From positions 4,664,501 through 4,728,500 of the forward strand of contig JAITYX010000011.1 in the NCBI GenBank assembly GCA_021018815.1: a stretch of 64,000 nucleotides of DNA. The letters run 5' to 3'. The DNA is from Talinum fruticosum (lineage: Eukaryota; Streptophyta; Magnoliopsida; Caryophyllales; Talinaceae). Position 1 is the first letter of the stretch; the number at the start of each line of letters is the position of its first letter. Positions 1 to 12,758 of the stretch are shown piece after piece. A program made the translations under genes and the position numbers. The notes below the pieces were generated by a model that did no database searches, had not been told where the DNA came from, and saw nothing but the letters and a program-made list of their open reading frames with translations.

Positions 1-299
1 CGCTTCCGGCCTTTACCCTTGGAGTCCGGTTGCACAGGGGACTCCTGACGCCAATTCCCATCTTCATCTTCCTCATCCGGAAAATCCGGGACGTCGTCGA
101 TTAGGTCATCGTGCTGACGCTGCTGCTGATCGTCGTCGTCCGATTGGACGTCGTCGTAATCCATCAATGGCTCCCCATCTTCGTCGCGATACCTGGAATC
201 AAATCAAATTAAATTTGGGGAAGAATTTGGAAACCCTAATTCCTGCATACGAGGTGAAGAGAGATAAAGAGAGACTCACGGATCATCGTCATAGCCCAT
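1..299 (-). CDS. IWS1-like transcription elongation factor, N-terminal exons (partial)
   Basis: The first coding exon runs 299 to 280 (ATG, 20 nt), followed by an 87-nt GT-AG intron (279-193). The second exon starts at 192 and stays open to the window edge. The joined reading starts MGYDDDPYRDEDGEPLMDYD and continues as a very acidic stretch (DD and DE runs) that turns basic (KGKGRKR) at about residue 65. This acidic opening and spacing resemble what I recall of plant IWS1/HNI9 proteins, which act in the nucleus with RNA polymerase II and SPT6. The conserved TFIIS N-terminal-like domain would lie outside the window, so the name rests on the N-terminus only. The splice junction restores a proline codon (CC/G), which supports the model. 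A plus-strand ORF over this region is its antisense shadow. Confidence 0.6.
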
Positions 300-363
300 T
301 GTTGCGGCGGCGGCGGATGCAGAAGGAGGCGGTGCTGCTAGCAATGGTTGGATTGAGGGGTGG

Positions 364-412
364 AAAGAGAGAGAATCGAATAAGAGAGAGAGAGGGAGAG
401 TTGCAAAGGCAG
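364..412 (-). promoter_or_regulatory. CT-rich 5' leader of the IWS1-like gene
   Basis: On the minus strand this is an almost pure pyrimidine tract of CT repeats about 70-110 bp upstream of the start codon. Such tracts are common in plant 5' untranslated regions and core promoters. A CCAAT sequence lies further upstream (about 456). No clear TATA box was seen. Confidence 0.4.
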
Positions 413-1939
413 GAGAAGAAGGGAGTGAAGATGATTTTAATGGAATTAATTGATTGGGATCACATCACACATCACACGGCTATAAAACTAGTTGGCTTCC
501 TACTGCTCCCGTGTCCCCCTTCTAATTTTTTACTAAACCCCCGATTAGTCCTCGCTTAGCCTCACAATTTCACCCGCACCGCATGAAAGTCATTGATTAT
601 ACAGCTGACACTTATATTTTAAAATATATGTCAATAAATAATTGGATGACAGAAAAAATGAGAGAATTTTATAAATTAAACATAATAATATGACACCTAC
701 TAAAATACAAATTCTCACGTGGATATAAAAATTTACTCATAAAAGAAATATCTATTTCATTCAATTTGGTAAACCTTGAAACAAACCCATTATGAATAAA
801 TGGTTTTAAGAATTGGGTTTAATTCAGGTGATACTCTTTTTTTTTTTTTTTAATCTCAATTCATCATCCATTAAACATCCAGCCGTTTATTATCCAATAT
901 AACCTTTGTATTGTACTAATTTTTTGGATGATTATATATAGTGTACTTTTCTTTTCATTAAGGAAATCATCTTGTTTCTTATAAAGTTGCTTAATATTGG
1001 TGGTAAGTTTTCATTAACCCATTTACCATTTGATCCACCCATTTTTTATCCATGGTTGATTGATTATTAAATATGAATTGGATTTGCATGGATGATGAGT
1101 GGATTTGATGAAGTAGATGAAAGCAATTGATGGAACGGGTGAAGCATGACCCACCTGTACATCCCAATTTATCTTTTTAACCTTAATGTTTATCAAGTAA
1201 AAATTTACAACAATAATGACAACTACTCCTAATATAGGTCCAACTCTTAAAGGATCTGAGAAGAGGCATTTGTATATAACTTTACCCCTCTTATTATGTA
1301 AAAGTCTAAATTAATAATTTATGGTTTATTATTAGCTAATCAAAAACATATTTAATGATTTATATTATAATTATATTGATAATTTTAAATTTAAATCACT
1401 CATTAAACTCAAAAGATAGTGATTACCTTTCAATATTTTTTTCCTTTTCATTAATGTACGTCAAGTTTATTTTATTTTATTTTTACATTGGTAATCATCA
1501 AGAACTATATGCTTCTACCTAAGAGGTGTAAGGACCATGGACAAGGTAGGGTAGGGGAAATAGAGAAGTCCTTACCATAGTATAAGTACAAAGACTCAAT
1601 TGCTTCACTCATACAATCACTCACACTAATTAGTGCACTATGTAACCATTCAGATTTAATTTCAATCTTATAAATAAAAGGTGAAGGTCATACTAACCAA
1701 GTTAGAAGCTTTTGGTTTGTTATTATATGTCAATAACACAAAAGTAATATACACATATTATTTTAGTTCTGACAAAACAATATTGTTAATTATGAAAACT
1801 ACCAACTAGGTAAAGCACATGAGAACACAAACATAATAAGGCGTACTTAAGGAAATGGAAAAGAACCAATACAGAGTTGGTTCAAGTGGTTTGATACTTG
1901 CTTTCCTTAAGGTAGTTTTTTAAAACTTGTATTATTATT
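413..1939. other. AT-rich intergenic spacer, no gene seen
   Basis: This stretch is strongly AT-rich with short homopolymers (for example a T-run at 837-852). Both strands are closed by frequent stops, and no transposon protein motif was seen. The first part must hold the promoter of the IWS1-like gene. Confidence 0.5.
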
Positions 1940-4900
1940 TTTTAAGAAAAAGGTAAGTACACCAACTATAAGGTAGCCCTTCTCGCAAGGGTTCTACCTA
2001 AATTGTCCTCCATTAGAATAGAGAGAAAAGAAATAGAAAGAATAGAAAACCAACAAAGATTAGAGGAAATACAATGACTAAACTTAATCACCCGATCGAC
2101 TAATCTGTTCTTTTCTCTAAAGGTGTGACGAATATCGATTTTCCTACATCTCTCGGAGGAAGTATCGAGTGTCATGAATAAAAGTGTGGATCTTCCACGA
2201 ATCTGGATTTCCCTTTAATTGCTTTGATGACCGTAAGATTATCTCCTTCCAATACAATTGAATGATAGCCTCGCTCGAACCACTCGCTCTAATACTATTT
2301 CTCATAGTAGTTGCCTCGACTACAAGAATCGAAACTTGCCCTAAATAAGATGTTCGAAATCTCCCATCACAAATTTTGATGACAAAACCCGCCGCTGCAG
2401 TTGAGGAATATTTGGATCCATCAAAATTGATTTTGACGAATCCCCTCGGTGGTTTGCGCCAGCAAACAAATTGAGGATAGTTTCTAGCTCGAGAAGATGA
2501 AGGAGAAGAGACTGGACCAAAAAGACTATCCACTTGTTTCTAGCAAGCCATTCAGCCCAAGCTAATTTAGCCCGAATAAAAGTTGCAGTAGGATTGAAGG
2601 ATCCATTATTAAAAATAATGTCATTTACGGTCTTCTAGATGCTCTATAACGAGATGAGTAAGTTAGATCATTTGAGTTGGTTTCTTCAAATTCCTAACTA
2701 GCGGAAAGATATGATTCGAGTGAGCTAATTTAAGATCGGCTCAGGTCAACGTCAAGCCATTTATGATGAAAGGCTAAACCCCGGATCTCCTTAACGCAAT
2801 TACATTGAGAGAAGAGATGATCAATAGATTCACAATAGCAAGACAAAGAGGACAAATGGTGTCAATTTTCACTCCTCTTATGGCCAAGTTGTCTCATGTT
2901 GGTAAAGCTCGTGACCAATTTGCCATAAGAACATTTTCAACTTAGGCATCGGGTCCAAATTCCAAATCTAAGCAAAATTCCAAGTAGGTAAATTGTTAGA
3001 ATTTTTATGATCATTCCAAGTGGTCGACTTAGTCGTGAATTTCCCACTACTAGATAATCCCCAACAAACCAAATCCTCCATATCATGAGAGGGGGAGGGG
3101 AATAGACTTAATTTGTTGACAAATATCATTAGGAAGCATAGTATGAAGCAATTCCAAATCTCGGTCCTTATTCGTTGTGATGCAATCATCGATCGAAGCA
3201 TATTTGAAGTAGAACTATCAAAAAATCAAGCAAACAAACATTACCACACCAATAATCAACCCAAAATTTTGTTTTTTCCTCGTTTCCTATTTTCTAGCAT
3301 AAACCCTTTTTAAAGAGTCCCCATTCCTTCAGATAGGGCATTTCCAAACCCAAGAGTTAGTAGCCTTAGGTTTTCTAAAAACAAATCCTCGTAAAGGGGA
3401 TACTTGACTCTCATATTTTTGCCCCATAAATTGTCTTCTTCGAACAAATATTTTCATAAAAGCTTACATAGGAAGACTTGGTTAACTCGTTTCTACTTTC
3501 CTAAGTCCCAACCCTCCTAGTTTTTTAAGAGTACGAGACCTTGTCTCGAGGCTACCATAGGTAATCCTTTATCCACATCCGAGTTCTTCCAGAAAAAGTC
3601 TATATTAATTTTATTAAGAGAGCTAGCAGTGCTCTTAGGAAGCTTACAGACTTTGCATAATATGAACCAAAAGAGATTTAAGATTAGATTGGATAAGAAC
3701 CACTATACCTACTTTGGAAAGTGAATTGGCTTTCCAGACTTTGCGGTTTAGAATCAGCCTTTTTAATATGGTCTTAAATAATGAACTATTAGGCCTACCT
3801 CTAAAACAGGGCATCCTAAATACTTCCCAAGAGATTTAGAGTGAGGTATATTAAAAACCGAAGCCACAGAGGTCCTAGTGTTAGATGAAGCATTTCTCGA
3901 AAAAACTAATGAAGATTTATGAAAATTAATAAGCCGACTCGACTCGATTGTCGACAAAAATCTCTCATAATGTGATGAAGACTCAAGCACGTCTCATGAT
4001 TACCTTTGCAAAAAGAAGGCTATCGTAAGCAAATAGGAGGCAAGGGATTTTGTTGGCTTGTGGACAAATTTTAATACCAATCCTTGACTTCGATTTTTGC
4101 GCTGCCGAGTTAAAGCCAACACATCCATGCAAAGAATAAATAGATAAGGAGATAATGGATCCCCTTGCCTAAGCCCTCTTGAAGGATGAAAGAATCCATA
4201 AGTTTCATCATTAACGATAATTGAGTATGTAACGGTGGTTATACACTCACGAATCCAATTAATCCAAACCCGAGTGGAATGCTAATGCCTTAAGACAAGA
4301 GAGAATGAAATCCCATTCAATTTTATCATAGACTTTTTCCATATCAAGCTTTAGTCCTACATAAGCCCGCTTGCCCTTGACATTCTTGAACTTATTAATA
4401 CTTTCATGCGTTAACAATATGTTATAATGAATATCCATACCTGGTACAAAGGCACTCGATAGCGACTAACAATCCTTTGCAGCACCGGTCTTAGTCCGTT
4501 GACTAACACTTTAGAGATGATCTTGTAGAGATTATTACATAGACCGATAGATCTAAAATGAGATGTGAGGGAAGGACATGCAACTTTCTAGATAAGAGCA
4601 ATAAGGGTATGGTTGAATTCTTTCAATAATTTTCCATATTGAAAAAATACATTATACAAGACACAACATCATTTCCAATAATATCCCAATGTTCGTTGAA
4701 AAAATCCCATGTCAAAACCATCTCGGTCCTAGTGCTTTAGCTGGATTCATTTGGAAAACTGCAGTTTTAGTTTCAAAGGGAGAAAATGGCTTTATAAGTT
4801 GAGAATTATCCTCACTATAAAGAAGGCACGGTAGATCCATTCTCGGAGAAGACCCATTACCTCTTTGTTGGAATCTAAATATCCGATCAAAATCTTCCAC

Positions 4901-6117
4901 AAATTTTCGTTGGATATCCGTCAAGTCATCAATCCAAACTCCTAACTCATCTTGAATTCTGAAAATCTTCCTTTTATGTTTCTTAATAGCACAATATCGG
5001 TGAAAATATTTAGAATTTCTATGACCTTTGGTTAGCCATTCTTTCCGAGAAAACTTCTCCCGAGTATTTCGATTAAACAAAAGAAGTTTTTCTCTTTGTT
5101 TAATACGTCAATTATGCCAATGCATCAACCTCATATTACAGGGATTATTTATTAACCTTTCTTCCACTTTAATAAGGAGAGACGAGTTTTTTCTACTTTA
5201 CGAGAGTAAAAATTGCCACAAATCATAGATGCCCAAAGCTTAAGTTTAGCTTTGATTCTCTTGAGTTTTCCAACAACTTTAAACATAGGCGTTTCATGAG
5301 GATTTTCTCTCCATTGTTGAAGAATGATCTTCTTTACCTCATTATAGGTAGACCAATTATTTTGGAACTTGAATTTCGGATAACAAATATTGCATGTATT
5401 AGGATTAGTGTTCGGTAGAATATAGCAGTGATCCGAACATGAGAACAACCCATACGACACAGATACAGTCTAGATAAAGATCTATCCAATCAGCACGAAC
5501 AACAGCCCTGTCCAGTCTCCCATAGATAAGTTGTCCTTTCAAGAACTTTTTCCAAGTAAATATCCTTCCGAGTGAAAGAAATACTTTCCCCCTAATATCG
5601 ATAAGAAAGACTTCATTCTCTCGTACATTACCGAGGGTTAGCTTTCTCCCTCCTCTCTTTTCATTAAGATATTCCATTTGGTTAAAATATCCAATGATAC
5701 ACCAGGGAAGGTTGATCAAACAATTAAGTTCCGGAAGATGATTCCAACAGGAGGGCTTATCAATAGCTTGAACCGACCCATAAATACCGTAAACAATGCA
5801 TTCTTGCCTTAACACTTTATAAAAAATGTGCAAATGTATTGTCCGTTGATCTTTAAGGATCGCGTTAGCCGTGATATTAATGTTATTCTATAAAACCCAC
5901 AGTCCCCACTATGATTAATAGGCAAGACATAATTAAAGTGGTCGAAGCCTAGCGTAGGCGAAATTTTTGCTGAATTTTCAGCATTAGTCAAAGGTTCCGT
6001 GATAAAAAGAACGTCTGGGCAAATACTACGATTCAATAACAAGATTTCTTGTTTAACTTACTGCTTCTTTGCACCTTGCACATTACAGGCAATAATTTTC
6101 ATTTATGATCAAAGTAG
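1940..6117 (-). mobile_element. LINE-A: plant non-LTR retrotransposon, 3' part
   Basis: A minus-strand L1-type LINE covers this stretch. In element order it has an endonuclease start near 6102, RT, a zinc-binding linker and RNase H, ending in an A-rich tail at about 1936-1945 (T-rich on plus). The last ~150 bp resemble the end of LINE-B near 26106-26250, including a shared GAGAAGGGCTAC block, so the two are one family. Copia E1 is inserted upstream of the endonuclease ATG, and the LINE resumes at 17085. All reading frames are broken and the RT catalytic motif is mutated, so it is inactive. Confidence 0.85.
1966..6102 (-). pseudogene. LINE-A ORF2: endonuclease, reverse transcriptase, RNase H (broken)
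   Basis: The reading starts at 6102 as MKIIACNVQGAKKQ, the usual opening of plant LINE endonucleases. PWCIIGYFNQM and EKRGGRK (about 5650-5710) continue that domain; the expected GDFN is GYFN here. The pre-RT region shows GHRNSKYFH (about 5020) and MNPAKALGP (about 4725). RT motifs follow: KLDMEKVYDKI (about 4325-4360) and RGLRQGDPLSPYLFIL (about 4140-4185). The catalytic FADD box reads FAYD at 4033-4022, with one aspartate lost. A zinc-binding linker (DLVCWGLSSSGKF, about 3030-3090) and an RNase H domain (KINFDGS at about 2430; REKNRLVDRVIKFS at about 2080-2115) close it. Stops and frameshifts are spread throughout. Confidence 0.85.
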
Positions 6118-7701
6118 TGGAGACTCGGACACTTCTCAACGCATTTCGAGTTGCATTAAATGAATAAGGTATAACCATCTCATACTTATAGAGTTTTGAT
6201 TCCAAGGCATTCTCCGTATCTCGAAACTTCTTTGAGTAAAATGGCATCTTTTCTGAGTGATACAGCTTTTACTTCTTATATTTCTTGCTGATCCGTAAGT
6301 GACTCGGACATAACTGGTTCTCTGTTTCGAGTCCCTCATCACTCGATTTATCGCAGATTGAATAGCCTAGTATTTCGTCTTTTCTCACTCGGAATCCGAC
6401 TTCGGTTATAAGCTCTATTATATTATAGTCAGTACTTTTAGTATGATTATTACTTAGTCTATATCAAGTTATCTCACTCGATATTCTTTACTTAGCTTGA
6501 TCTATCGCTTAGACTAAGTCGGATGGAATTTTGAGTATCATTGATATTGGACTCATAAAATTCCACTTCTCTTCGACTCGGATAATTAGTTGTTTAATCA
6601 TCGTAATTATTTTATTATCTCGTGTCTAATCTTGGACTAAAGTATTTTATACTTTGAGAACCAAAATTGATTTACTTTTGTAGGTTATTCAAACGAGGAT
6701 ACACCTTTTCAAACTACAAAAGTAACCTGGCTTCGTAACGTCAAATCACCAAGCAGACATGGCTTTTCACCTTCTCTCGCTCCATTCCCGGAAGATTGTG
6801 TCGTGGCTGTCTATTTCCAAATCTGGAAAACTGGAACACCAAGCTTAACGGTGGTTTCTACCTTATCTTTCAAGACACCACCAATGGTTTTGGGACTTCC
6901 AAGAGAGTTTAAACCGTTGTCCAACGTTCACATTACAACGGATACTTTCCGAGTGACTCGTAAAGCTTCTATCAATGGTCACAGAGGACTCTCGGTCAGC
7001 GAGATGAAGATAACGGCTACTCTGCCTGGTCATCTATAAATAGAAGCCACTTCACAAGACTTGAACATTGCCGAACTTATTGTTAATACACGTACTTGTG
7101 CAAAGTCTTTGTATTCATTCTCAATCTTCTACTTACAACTCCTATTTTGTAATTCATTACCTTCCGAGTTGTAAGGTCTTGTACTCAATTACAAACTCTT
7201 TCTTACATTCTTTGTAAGGTCCCTTGACTAAGCCGTAAGGGTAAACTCAGCTTAGTTGTCCCTAGCTGTGATGGTTATCTCGGCTAGGAAGTACTAGATC
7301 GGATAAGGGAATTTCGAGTCTAGGAAAACTTGTGAAGAGTTGTCTAAGGGAGCAACTCGGGTTCGGTCGGTTCACGGTATTTTGTGGACTCAAAATAGTG
7401 GATTTGACTTCGTGTTTGGATTGACACGGTCCGTGGTTTTCTGCCCCAGGAGGGTTTCCACGTAATCTCTAAGTGTTTACTTTCCGAGTTCATTCTAAAC
7501 TCGGACTGTCTTCAAGCATTTGCTTTTCTTGCCATTTCTATCTATTCGGTCTTTCCGAGTCTCTACTTTCCCGACTCTGTTTTAACTCAAAACCGCATTC
7601 CGTATTTTACTTGGCAAAAGAGTTTGAATCTCCACAAGATTACTTCCTCACCCTATTCACCCCCTCTAGGGTGACTCGGACTCTCCTCGAGCAAACCTTC
7701 A
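6118..7701 (+). repeat. E1 5' LTR (1584 bp)
   Basis: It starts TGGAGACTCGGACAC, where the 3' LTR has TGAAGACTTAGACAC, and ends CTTCA just before the primer-binding site. A TATA box lies at 7035-7042. It aligns along its whole length with 15501-17079; differences are mostly short indels and substitutions at CG-containing positions. Confidence 0.93.
7035..7042 (+). promoter_or_regulatory. E1 LTR TATA box
   Basis: The sequence CATCTATAAATAGAAGCC gives a canonical plant TATA (TATAAATA). The same box sits at 16416-16423 in the 3' LTR. It probably sets the U3/R boundary about 30 bp downstream. Confidence 0.75.
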
Positions 7702-7703
7702 AT

Positions 7704-7716
7704 TGGTATAAGAGCC
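7704..7716 (+). other. E1 primer-binding site
   Basis: TGGTATAAGAGCC lies 2 nt after the LTR. It matches the complement of the initiator tRNA-Met 3' end (TGGTATCAGAGCC) except at one base. Confidence 0.75.
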
Positions 7717-7761
7717 TAGCCTTTCAGAAAGGATCTAACCATCCAAAGGTCTAAAGATCAA

Positions 7762-9560
7762 ATGGCTAAGAACACCGGAGAGTTCGATGAAGGAAGATCT
7801 TCCAACAGGCCACCAAAATTCAAAGGATCAAACTTTGGGCACTCGGAAGAAGCTTATGGAATGTTTCCTCATGGATCATGATGAAGATGTATGGGAAATC
7901 ATACGACAAGGAAACTACATTCCAATGAAGACAGAGGAACTCGGAATCATTCCCAAGACAAAGGCTGAATTCACTCCGAGCGAGCGAGAAGTTCGAAAGA
8001 ACTTCAAGGCAATGAACATTCCGATGTGCGCCATTAGCTCGGAGGAATACAATCGAGTGTCCGCTCGCGACACAGCAAAAGAAGTGTGGGACACACTTGT
8101 CAACACTTACGAAGGAACTAGCCGGGTCGGACAAGCGAAGATTAGTCAATATCTTCATAAATACGAGCTATTCAAGATGGAGCCGAAGAGAACATTACTC
8201 GGATGTTCATTCGGTTTACTGAGATTACCAATAATCTCAAGTCTCCGGGTAAGAAGATCACACACGAGGAAATGTGCGAAAGATACTCGAAGTCTACCCA
8301 AAAGAAGATGGGGTCCGAAGGTGACTCGCCATAGAGGAAGCTCGGAACCTCTCACTCTTAAAGCCGGACGAGCTCATCGGAAAGCTTCTAACTCACGAAA
8401 TCCATCTAGAAGAAGAGGATGCTGAGAAAAGTACCAAAAGAAACATAGCACTGAAAGCCTCGGAATCCAAAGAAGCAAATGTGAGCTCTTCGACTCGGAA
8501 GACGATCCCATGGCACTCATTGCAAGAGGCTTCAAGAGAATGATGAAGCACAAAAGATGGGACAAAAGGCCAAAAGAAGAAATCTACAAGAAAGACAATA
8601 GAGACAGAAAAGGTAAGTTTTCTTCCCCTTCAAAGTTATCTTTATCTAAGAATTATGGGTGTTTCGAGTGTGGCAGCAAAGACCACATAGTCAAAGACTG
8701 TCCGAAAAGAAAAAGGGACAGAAAGAAGAAGAAAGCCATGATGGCAACATGGAGCGATGAGGATTCATCGGAAGATGATGAGGACTCGGACGACTCGAAA
8801 TGTCCGATGGTAATTTCGACTCGGAAGCCGAAAAGGAGTCGGACTCGGACTCGGACAATGAGGAAACTAACCCTCAAGAGGTAATTGATTACTTCCTCAA
8901 ATTCTCCAAAGTTGATTTAGCTAAATACATTTTTACTTTGGAAGAAAAGTCCAATTCGACTCTTCCCATTTCAAAGAACAACTTGAGTCAATTTCTTCGA
9001 GAGCAATTCTTTGAAAAACGAATTGGAAAAGCTGAGACTCACACTCGGAGAACTCAAGACTAGTGCTCAAACTAATGAGACTGAGTCCGAGTTACTCAGG
9101 AAAGAAAATGAGCAACTAAAACGAAGCTCACCGAGTCTCAAGATCCGATTTTAAAATTTACTCAAGGTCGGAAAAACCTTGACATGCTCTTAGGATCACA
9201 ATGTGTCTCCTTTCGAAAAAAGGTCTTGGTTTCAACAGAGAAGAGGAATCCAATTCCTACTCAAAACTATTTAAAAATGATTCCGGAACCGTGAAGTTCG
9301 GGAAAGCCGAGCACGGTCCCATTCACGTAAATGAAAGAAGGACTAAGCCCGGAACTCGTTTACAAAAAGAAACCATTCTCTCCTGTTTCAAAAGGAAAAG
9401 TTTTCAAAAAGAAAGAGACACAAACTTAGTTCTCTCGAGAGGAAGACTCGGAATCGGACAAAACCCAAAGTCATTCAAATCTGGGTTCCAAAACACCTTC
9501 TTCCTCGTAAAAGGACCACGAGTAAGGAATGTTACTTGGGTTCGTTAGAGGAAGTGAGAA
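7762..9560 (+). pseudogene. E1 gag (capsid and nucleocapsid), frame-broken
   Basis: ATG at 7762 gives MAKNTGEFDEGRS followed by RPPKFKGSNFGH, the SIRE-type gag start. The frame then shifts at about 7842, where a tryptophan codon is expected and CACTCGG is present. It continues as KKLMECFLMDHDEDVW and later EVWDTLVNTYEGTS (capsid, about 8078-8120). A CCHC zinc knuckle, CFECGSKDHIVKDC, lies at about 8660-8702, followed by a Lys/Arg-rich and then an acidic Ser/Asp/Glu-rich stretch. E2 gag (31639 onward) is a close homologue and shows where frames break. Shifts also occur near 8320. Confidence 0.85.
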
Positions 9561-9589
9561 GGGTTAGATTCTCTCTGCTTTTCCGAGTC

Positions 9590-9800
9590 ACTCGAAAAGA
9601 TCAAAAGGACACTGGTATCTTGACAAGTGGATGTTCACGCCACATGTCGGAGATGCAGGACTCTTTTCCGAGTTGGAAAGACATAAAGGAGGAAAAGTGA
9701 CCTTCGGTGATGATAGCAAAGGCAAGATAGTTGGTATTGGCAAGATTGGAAATGGAAGCAATCTGGTCGCCCAGTCTACCTTGTCAAAGGGCTAAAATAC
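9590..9800 (+). pseudogene. E1 aspartic protease region, frame-broken
   Basis: The frame reads WYLDKWMFTPHVGDAGLF and then KVTFGDDSKGKIVGIGKIGNG. The family motif WYLDSGCSRHM appears only if one base is skipped after GAC at about 9632, so the catalytic DSG is hidden by an apparent 1-nt insertion. The downstream flap and G-rich part are well kept. In Copia elements this protease cleaves the Gag-Pol polyprotein inside the virus-like particle. Confidence 0.7.
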
Positions 9801-9989
9801 AATCCGCTTAGCATCTCCCGACTATGCGACAAAGGTCGGGAGGTAAGATTCACTCAATCTAAGTGCTACATCTCATATGAGACCACCAAAGAGGCAAAGC
9901 TCTCAAGTAAGAGATCGGGTAACACTTATATCATTCCTCTTTTGACCCAAGTCAGAATTTATCTTGTTTAAAAGCATCTCTCATTGATG

Positions 9990-11092
9990 ATTCATGGACT
10001 TGGCATCGTAGATTAGGACATATTAGCATGCATACAATCAAAAAGCTGGCATCTCATAGTCCGGTTAGGGGTCTACCTAATCGTGTTTTTGAGAAAAATA
10101 AAGTTTGTGAAGCATGCACCGAGAGGAAACAAGTCAGATCTTCATTCAAATCTTTGAAGACAGTTTCCACATCCAAAGTTCTTGAGTTACTGCATATGGA
10201 CTTATGTGGTGAAATCCCTGTGAAGAGCCTCGGAGATAAATCCTACATTTTTGTCATTAAAGATGACTTTTCAAGATTTACCTGGGTGTGTTTTCTCAAG
10301 CATAAAAATGAAGCATTCAAGGAGTTCGAGCAAACTCGTAGAAAGATTCAAGTTGAGTCTCGGACTCAGATTCAAAGGATTCGAACTAACCATGGAAGGG
10401 AGTTCGATTACTCGGAATTCTCGAGTTTTGTGACAAAAATGGAATCTCTCACAACTTCTCAGCACCCGAACTCCTCAACGGAATGGAGTAGTAGAGAGAA
10501 AGAACAGAACCCTTGAAGAAATAGCAAGGACGATGATGATTGAGCACAACTTGCCTTACTATTTACGGGCGAGGCGATCAACACGACCAACTACACTCCG
10601 AATAGATGCCTCATCGGACCCATTATGAAGAAAACACCTTATGAGCTCTACAAAGGGAAAAAGCCAAATATTTCCTATTTCGGATCATTCGGATGTAAAT
10701 GCTTCGTTCACAACAACGGTAAGGATCACTCGACCAAGTTTGATGCTCGGTCGAGACGAAGGTATTTTTCGGGTTACTCCTCTCATAGCAAAGCTTATCG
10801 CATCTTCAATAAGAGAACTAACAAAGTGGAGGAAAGCATCCACGTAGTGTTTGATGAGCTTGAACAAGAGAAACCAAGTGAATCTTCATACTCGGAACCG
10901 AAGCTCGAGAAAGATGATGACGAAGTCGAGTCTACAAAAACTCGGACTCAACTTGCTGAGAATGAAGTCACTCGTAACGAGGAAACTCGGAATGAGACAA
11001 CTCAAGAGCTTGCTCGGAACGAACAAGTTGATGAAGAGGGTCACTCGGAACAAGCTTCGAAGATCAAGCGGCTCGACCCACAAATCTCGTGA
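9990..11092 (+). pseudogene. E1 integrase (GAG_pre-integrase, zinc finger and core)
   Basis: A WHRRLGHIS zinc-finger start (about 10002-10028) is followed by CEACTERKQ (C-x2-C, about 10110). The core begins at LLHMDLCGEIP (first catalytic Asp, about 10197). The second catalytic Asp, expected in a SDHG context, is Asn here (RTNHGREF, about 10383-10408). The frame then shifts at about 10420 and again near 10465; the NGVVERKN-type region with the catalytic Glu appears only across frames. KKTPYELYKGKKPNISYFGS (from about 10630) is the conserved Copia integrase C-terminal block. An acidic Glu/Thr-rich linker leads to RT. Confidence 0.85.
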
Positions 11093-11249
11093 ATCGGAGA
11101 ATTGGTAAAGCATTCAAATTTACTTCCAGTCATCCCCAAGAAAACATAATTTCGGATATCAACAAGTGGGGTAAGAACTCGTTCCTCTCTACATAATCTA
11201 TGTGCATTCACTGCATTCATTTCATTAAACGAACCCAAAAATGCACTAG

Positions 11250-12060
11250 AGGCCCTTAATGAACCTGAATGGGTAGAGGCCATGCAAGAGGAACTCAATC
11301 AAATTCGAGAGAAACCAAGTCCGGACTCGACCAACCGACCTTCGACCACCCAATTATAGGAACCAAATGGGTTTTCAAGAACAAATTGGATGAGGGTGGA
11401 GTGGTAGTCGAAACAAGGCTAGACTTGTGGCTCAAGGTCGTAATCAAGAAGAAGGAATTGATTATGGGGAAACCTTTGCACCTGTAGCCAGAATCGAAGC
11501 TATTAGAATACTCGTTGGCATTTGCATCCAGCATGCATATTAAATTATATCAAATGGATGTTAAGTGTGCATTTCTCAATGGTTTTATTGAAGAAGAAGT
11601 CTATGTCGATACAGCCTCCTGGTTTTGAAAACTCGGAATTTCCAAATCATGTTTTCAAACTTCAAAAGGCTCTCTATGGTCTTAAACAAGCACCTCGAGC
11701 TTGGTATGAAAGACTGAGTAACTTCTTGGTTCAAAATGATTTTAAAAGAGGTCGGATCGACAAGACTCTCTTCATAAAAACTAAGGGGAAAGATTTCCTT
11801 ATTGTTCAAATCTATGTTGATGATATTATCTTCGGTGCTACTAATGAATTTCACGTGCGAGAATTTTCTCGGGTTGATGAGTCAAGAGTTCCAAATGAGT
11901 ATGATGGGAGAACTCAACTTCTTCCTTGGGTTACAAATCAAACAAGACAGAGATGGGATCTATGTCCATCAATCAAAGTACACCAAGGAACTGTTGAAAA
12001 ATACAAACTCCAAGATGCAAAGCATGCATCTACTCCCATGAGCGAGCAGTATAAAGCTTG
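11250..12060 (+). pseudogene. E1 reverse transcriptase, frame-broken
   Basis: [12 protein letters not shown] (about 11362-11395) is the usual Copia RT entry. KLQKALYGLKQAPRAWYERL (about 11660-11715) and the catalytic YVDDIIFG (about 11815-11838, YVDD intact) follow. STPMSEQ lies at about 12030. There are frameshifts near 11430, 11530 and 11870. It makes cDNA from the element RNA in virus-like particles. The catalytic box is kept, unlike in LINE-A. Confidence 0.88.
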
Positions 12061-12358
12061 ACTCGGACGAGAAAGGTAAAGCAATAGATCGAAACTTTAT
12101 CGAGGTATGATTGGATCTTTGCTATATCTTACTTCCAACGAGCCGGATATAATGTTCGAGTGTTTACCTATGTGCAAGATTTCAAGCTAACCCAAAAGAA
12201 TCACATCTCACCGCGGTGTAAAGAATATTCGAGATATCTTGCGAGTACTCGGAATTTAGGTTTATGGTATTCCGGAGACTCGGAACTAACTCTTACTCGG
12301 ATACTCGAGACGCGGACTACGCAGGATACAAAGTTGATCAAAAGAGCACATCCGGAGC

Positions 12359-12758
12359 TTGCGAATTTCGGGTCAATCCCTAATATCTTGGCATTCAAAG
12401 AAACAGAACTCGGTAGCTCTATCAACTGCTGAAGCTGAATATATTGCAGTTGGAGCTTGTTGCGCTCGGATTCTATGGATTAAGCAACACTTGAAGGATC
12501 TTGAACTATTCCTCAACTCGGTTCCAATCAAGTGTGACAACCAAAGCGCAATCAGCATCACCAAGAATCCTGTCCGAGCACTCGAAAACAAAGCATATCG
12601 AGGTCGGATATCACTTCTTACGTGATCACTCGAGAAAAGGTGATATTGAACTTGAGTTCATTCCTACTAATCTTCAATTAGCTGATATCTTTACTAAGCC
12701 TCTTGGTGAACATCGGTTTTGTTTTATTCGAAATGAGCTTGGTATGTTAAATGCTTAA
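12359..12758 (+). pseudogene. E1 RNase H domain
   Basis: The motif SVALSTAEAEYIAVGACCA (about 12408-12465) carries the catalytic Glu of Copia RNase H. CDNQSAISITKNP (about 12534-12573) carries the next Asp. KTKHIEVGYHFLRDH and LADIFTKPL (about 12588-12706) complete the domain, and a stop follows LGMLNA at 12756. One frame change lies at about 12580. Confidence 0.88.

Noticed and set aside
167..559. Plus-strand 130-codon ORF at the left edge
   Set aside because: It is antisense to the two IWS1-like exons, their intron and the CT-rich leader. Its Arg/Glu-rich content comes from the GA repeat.
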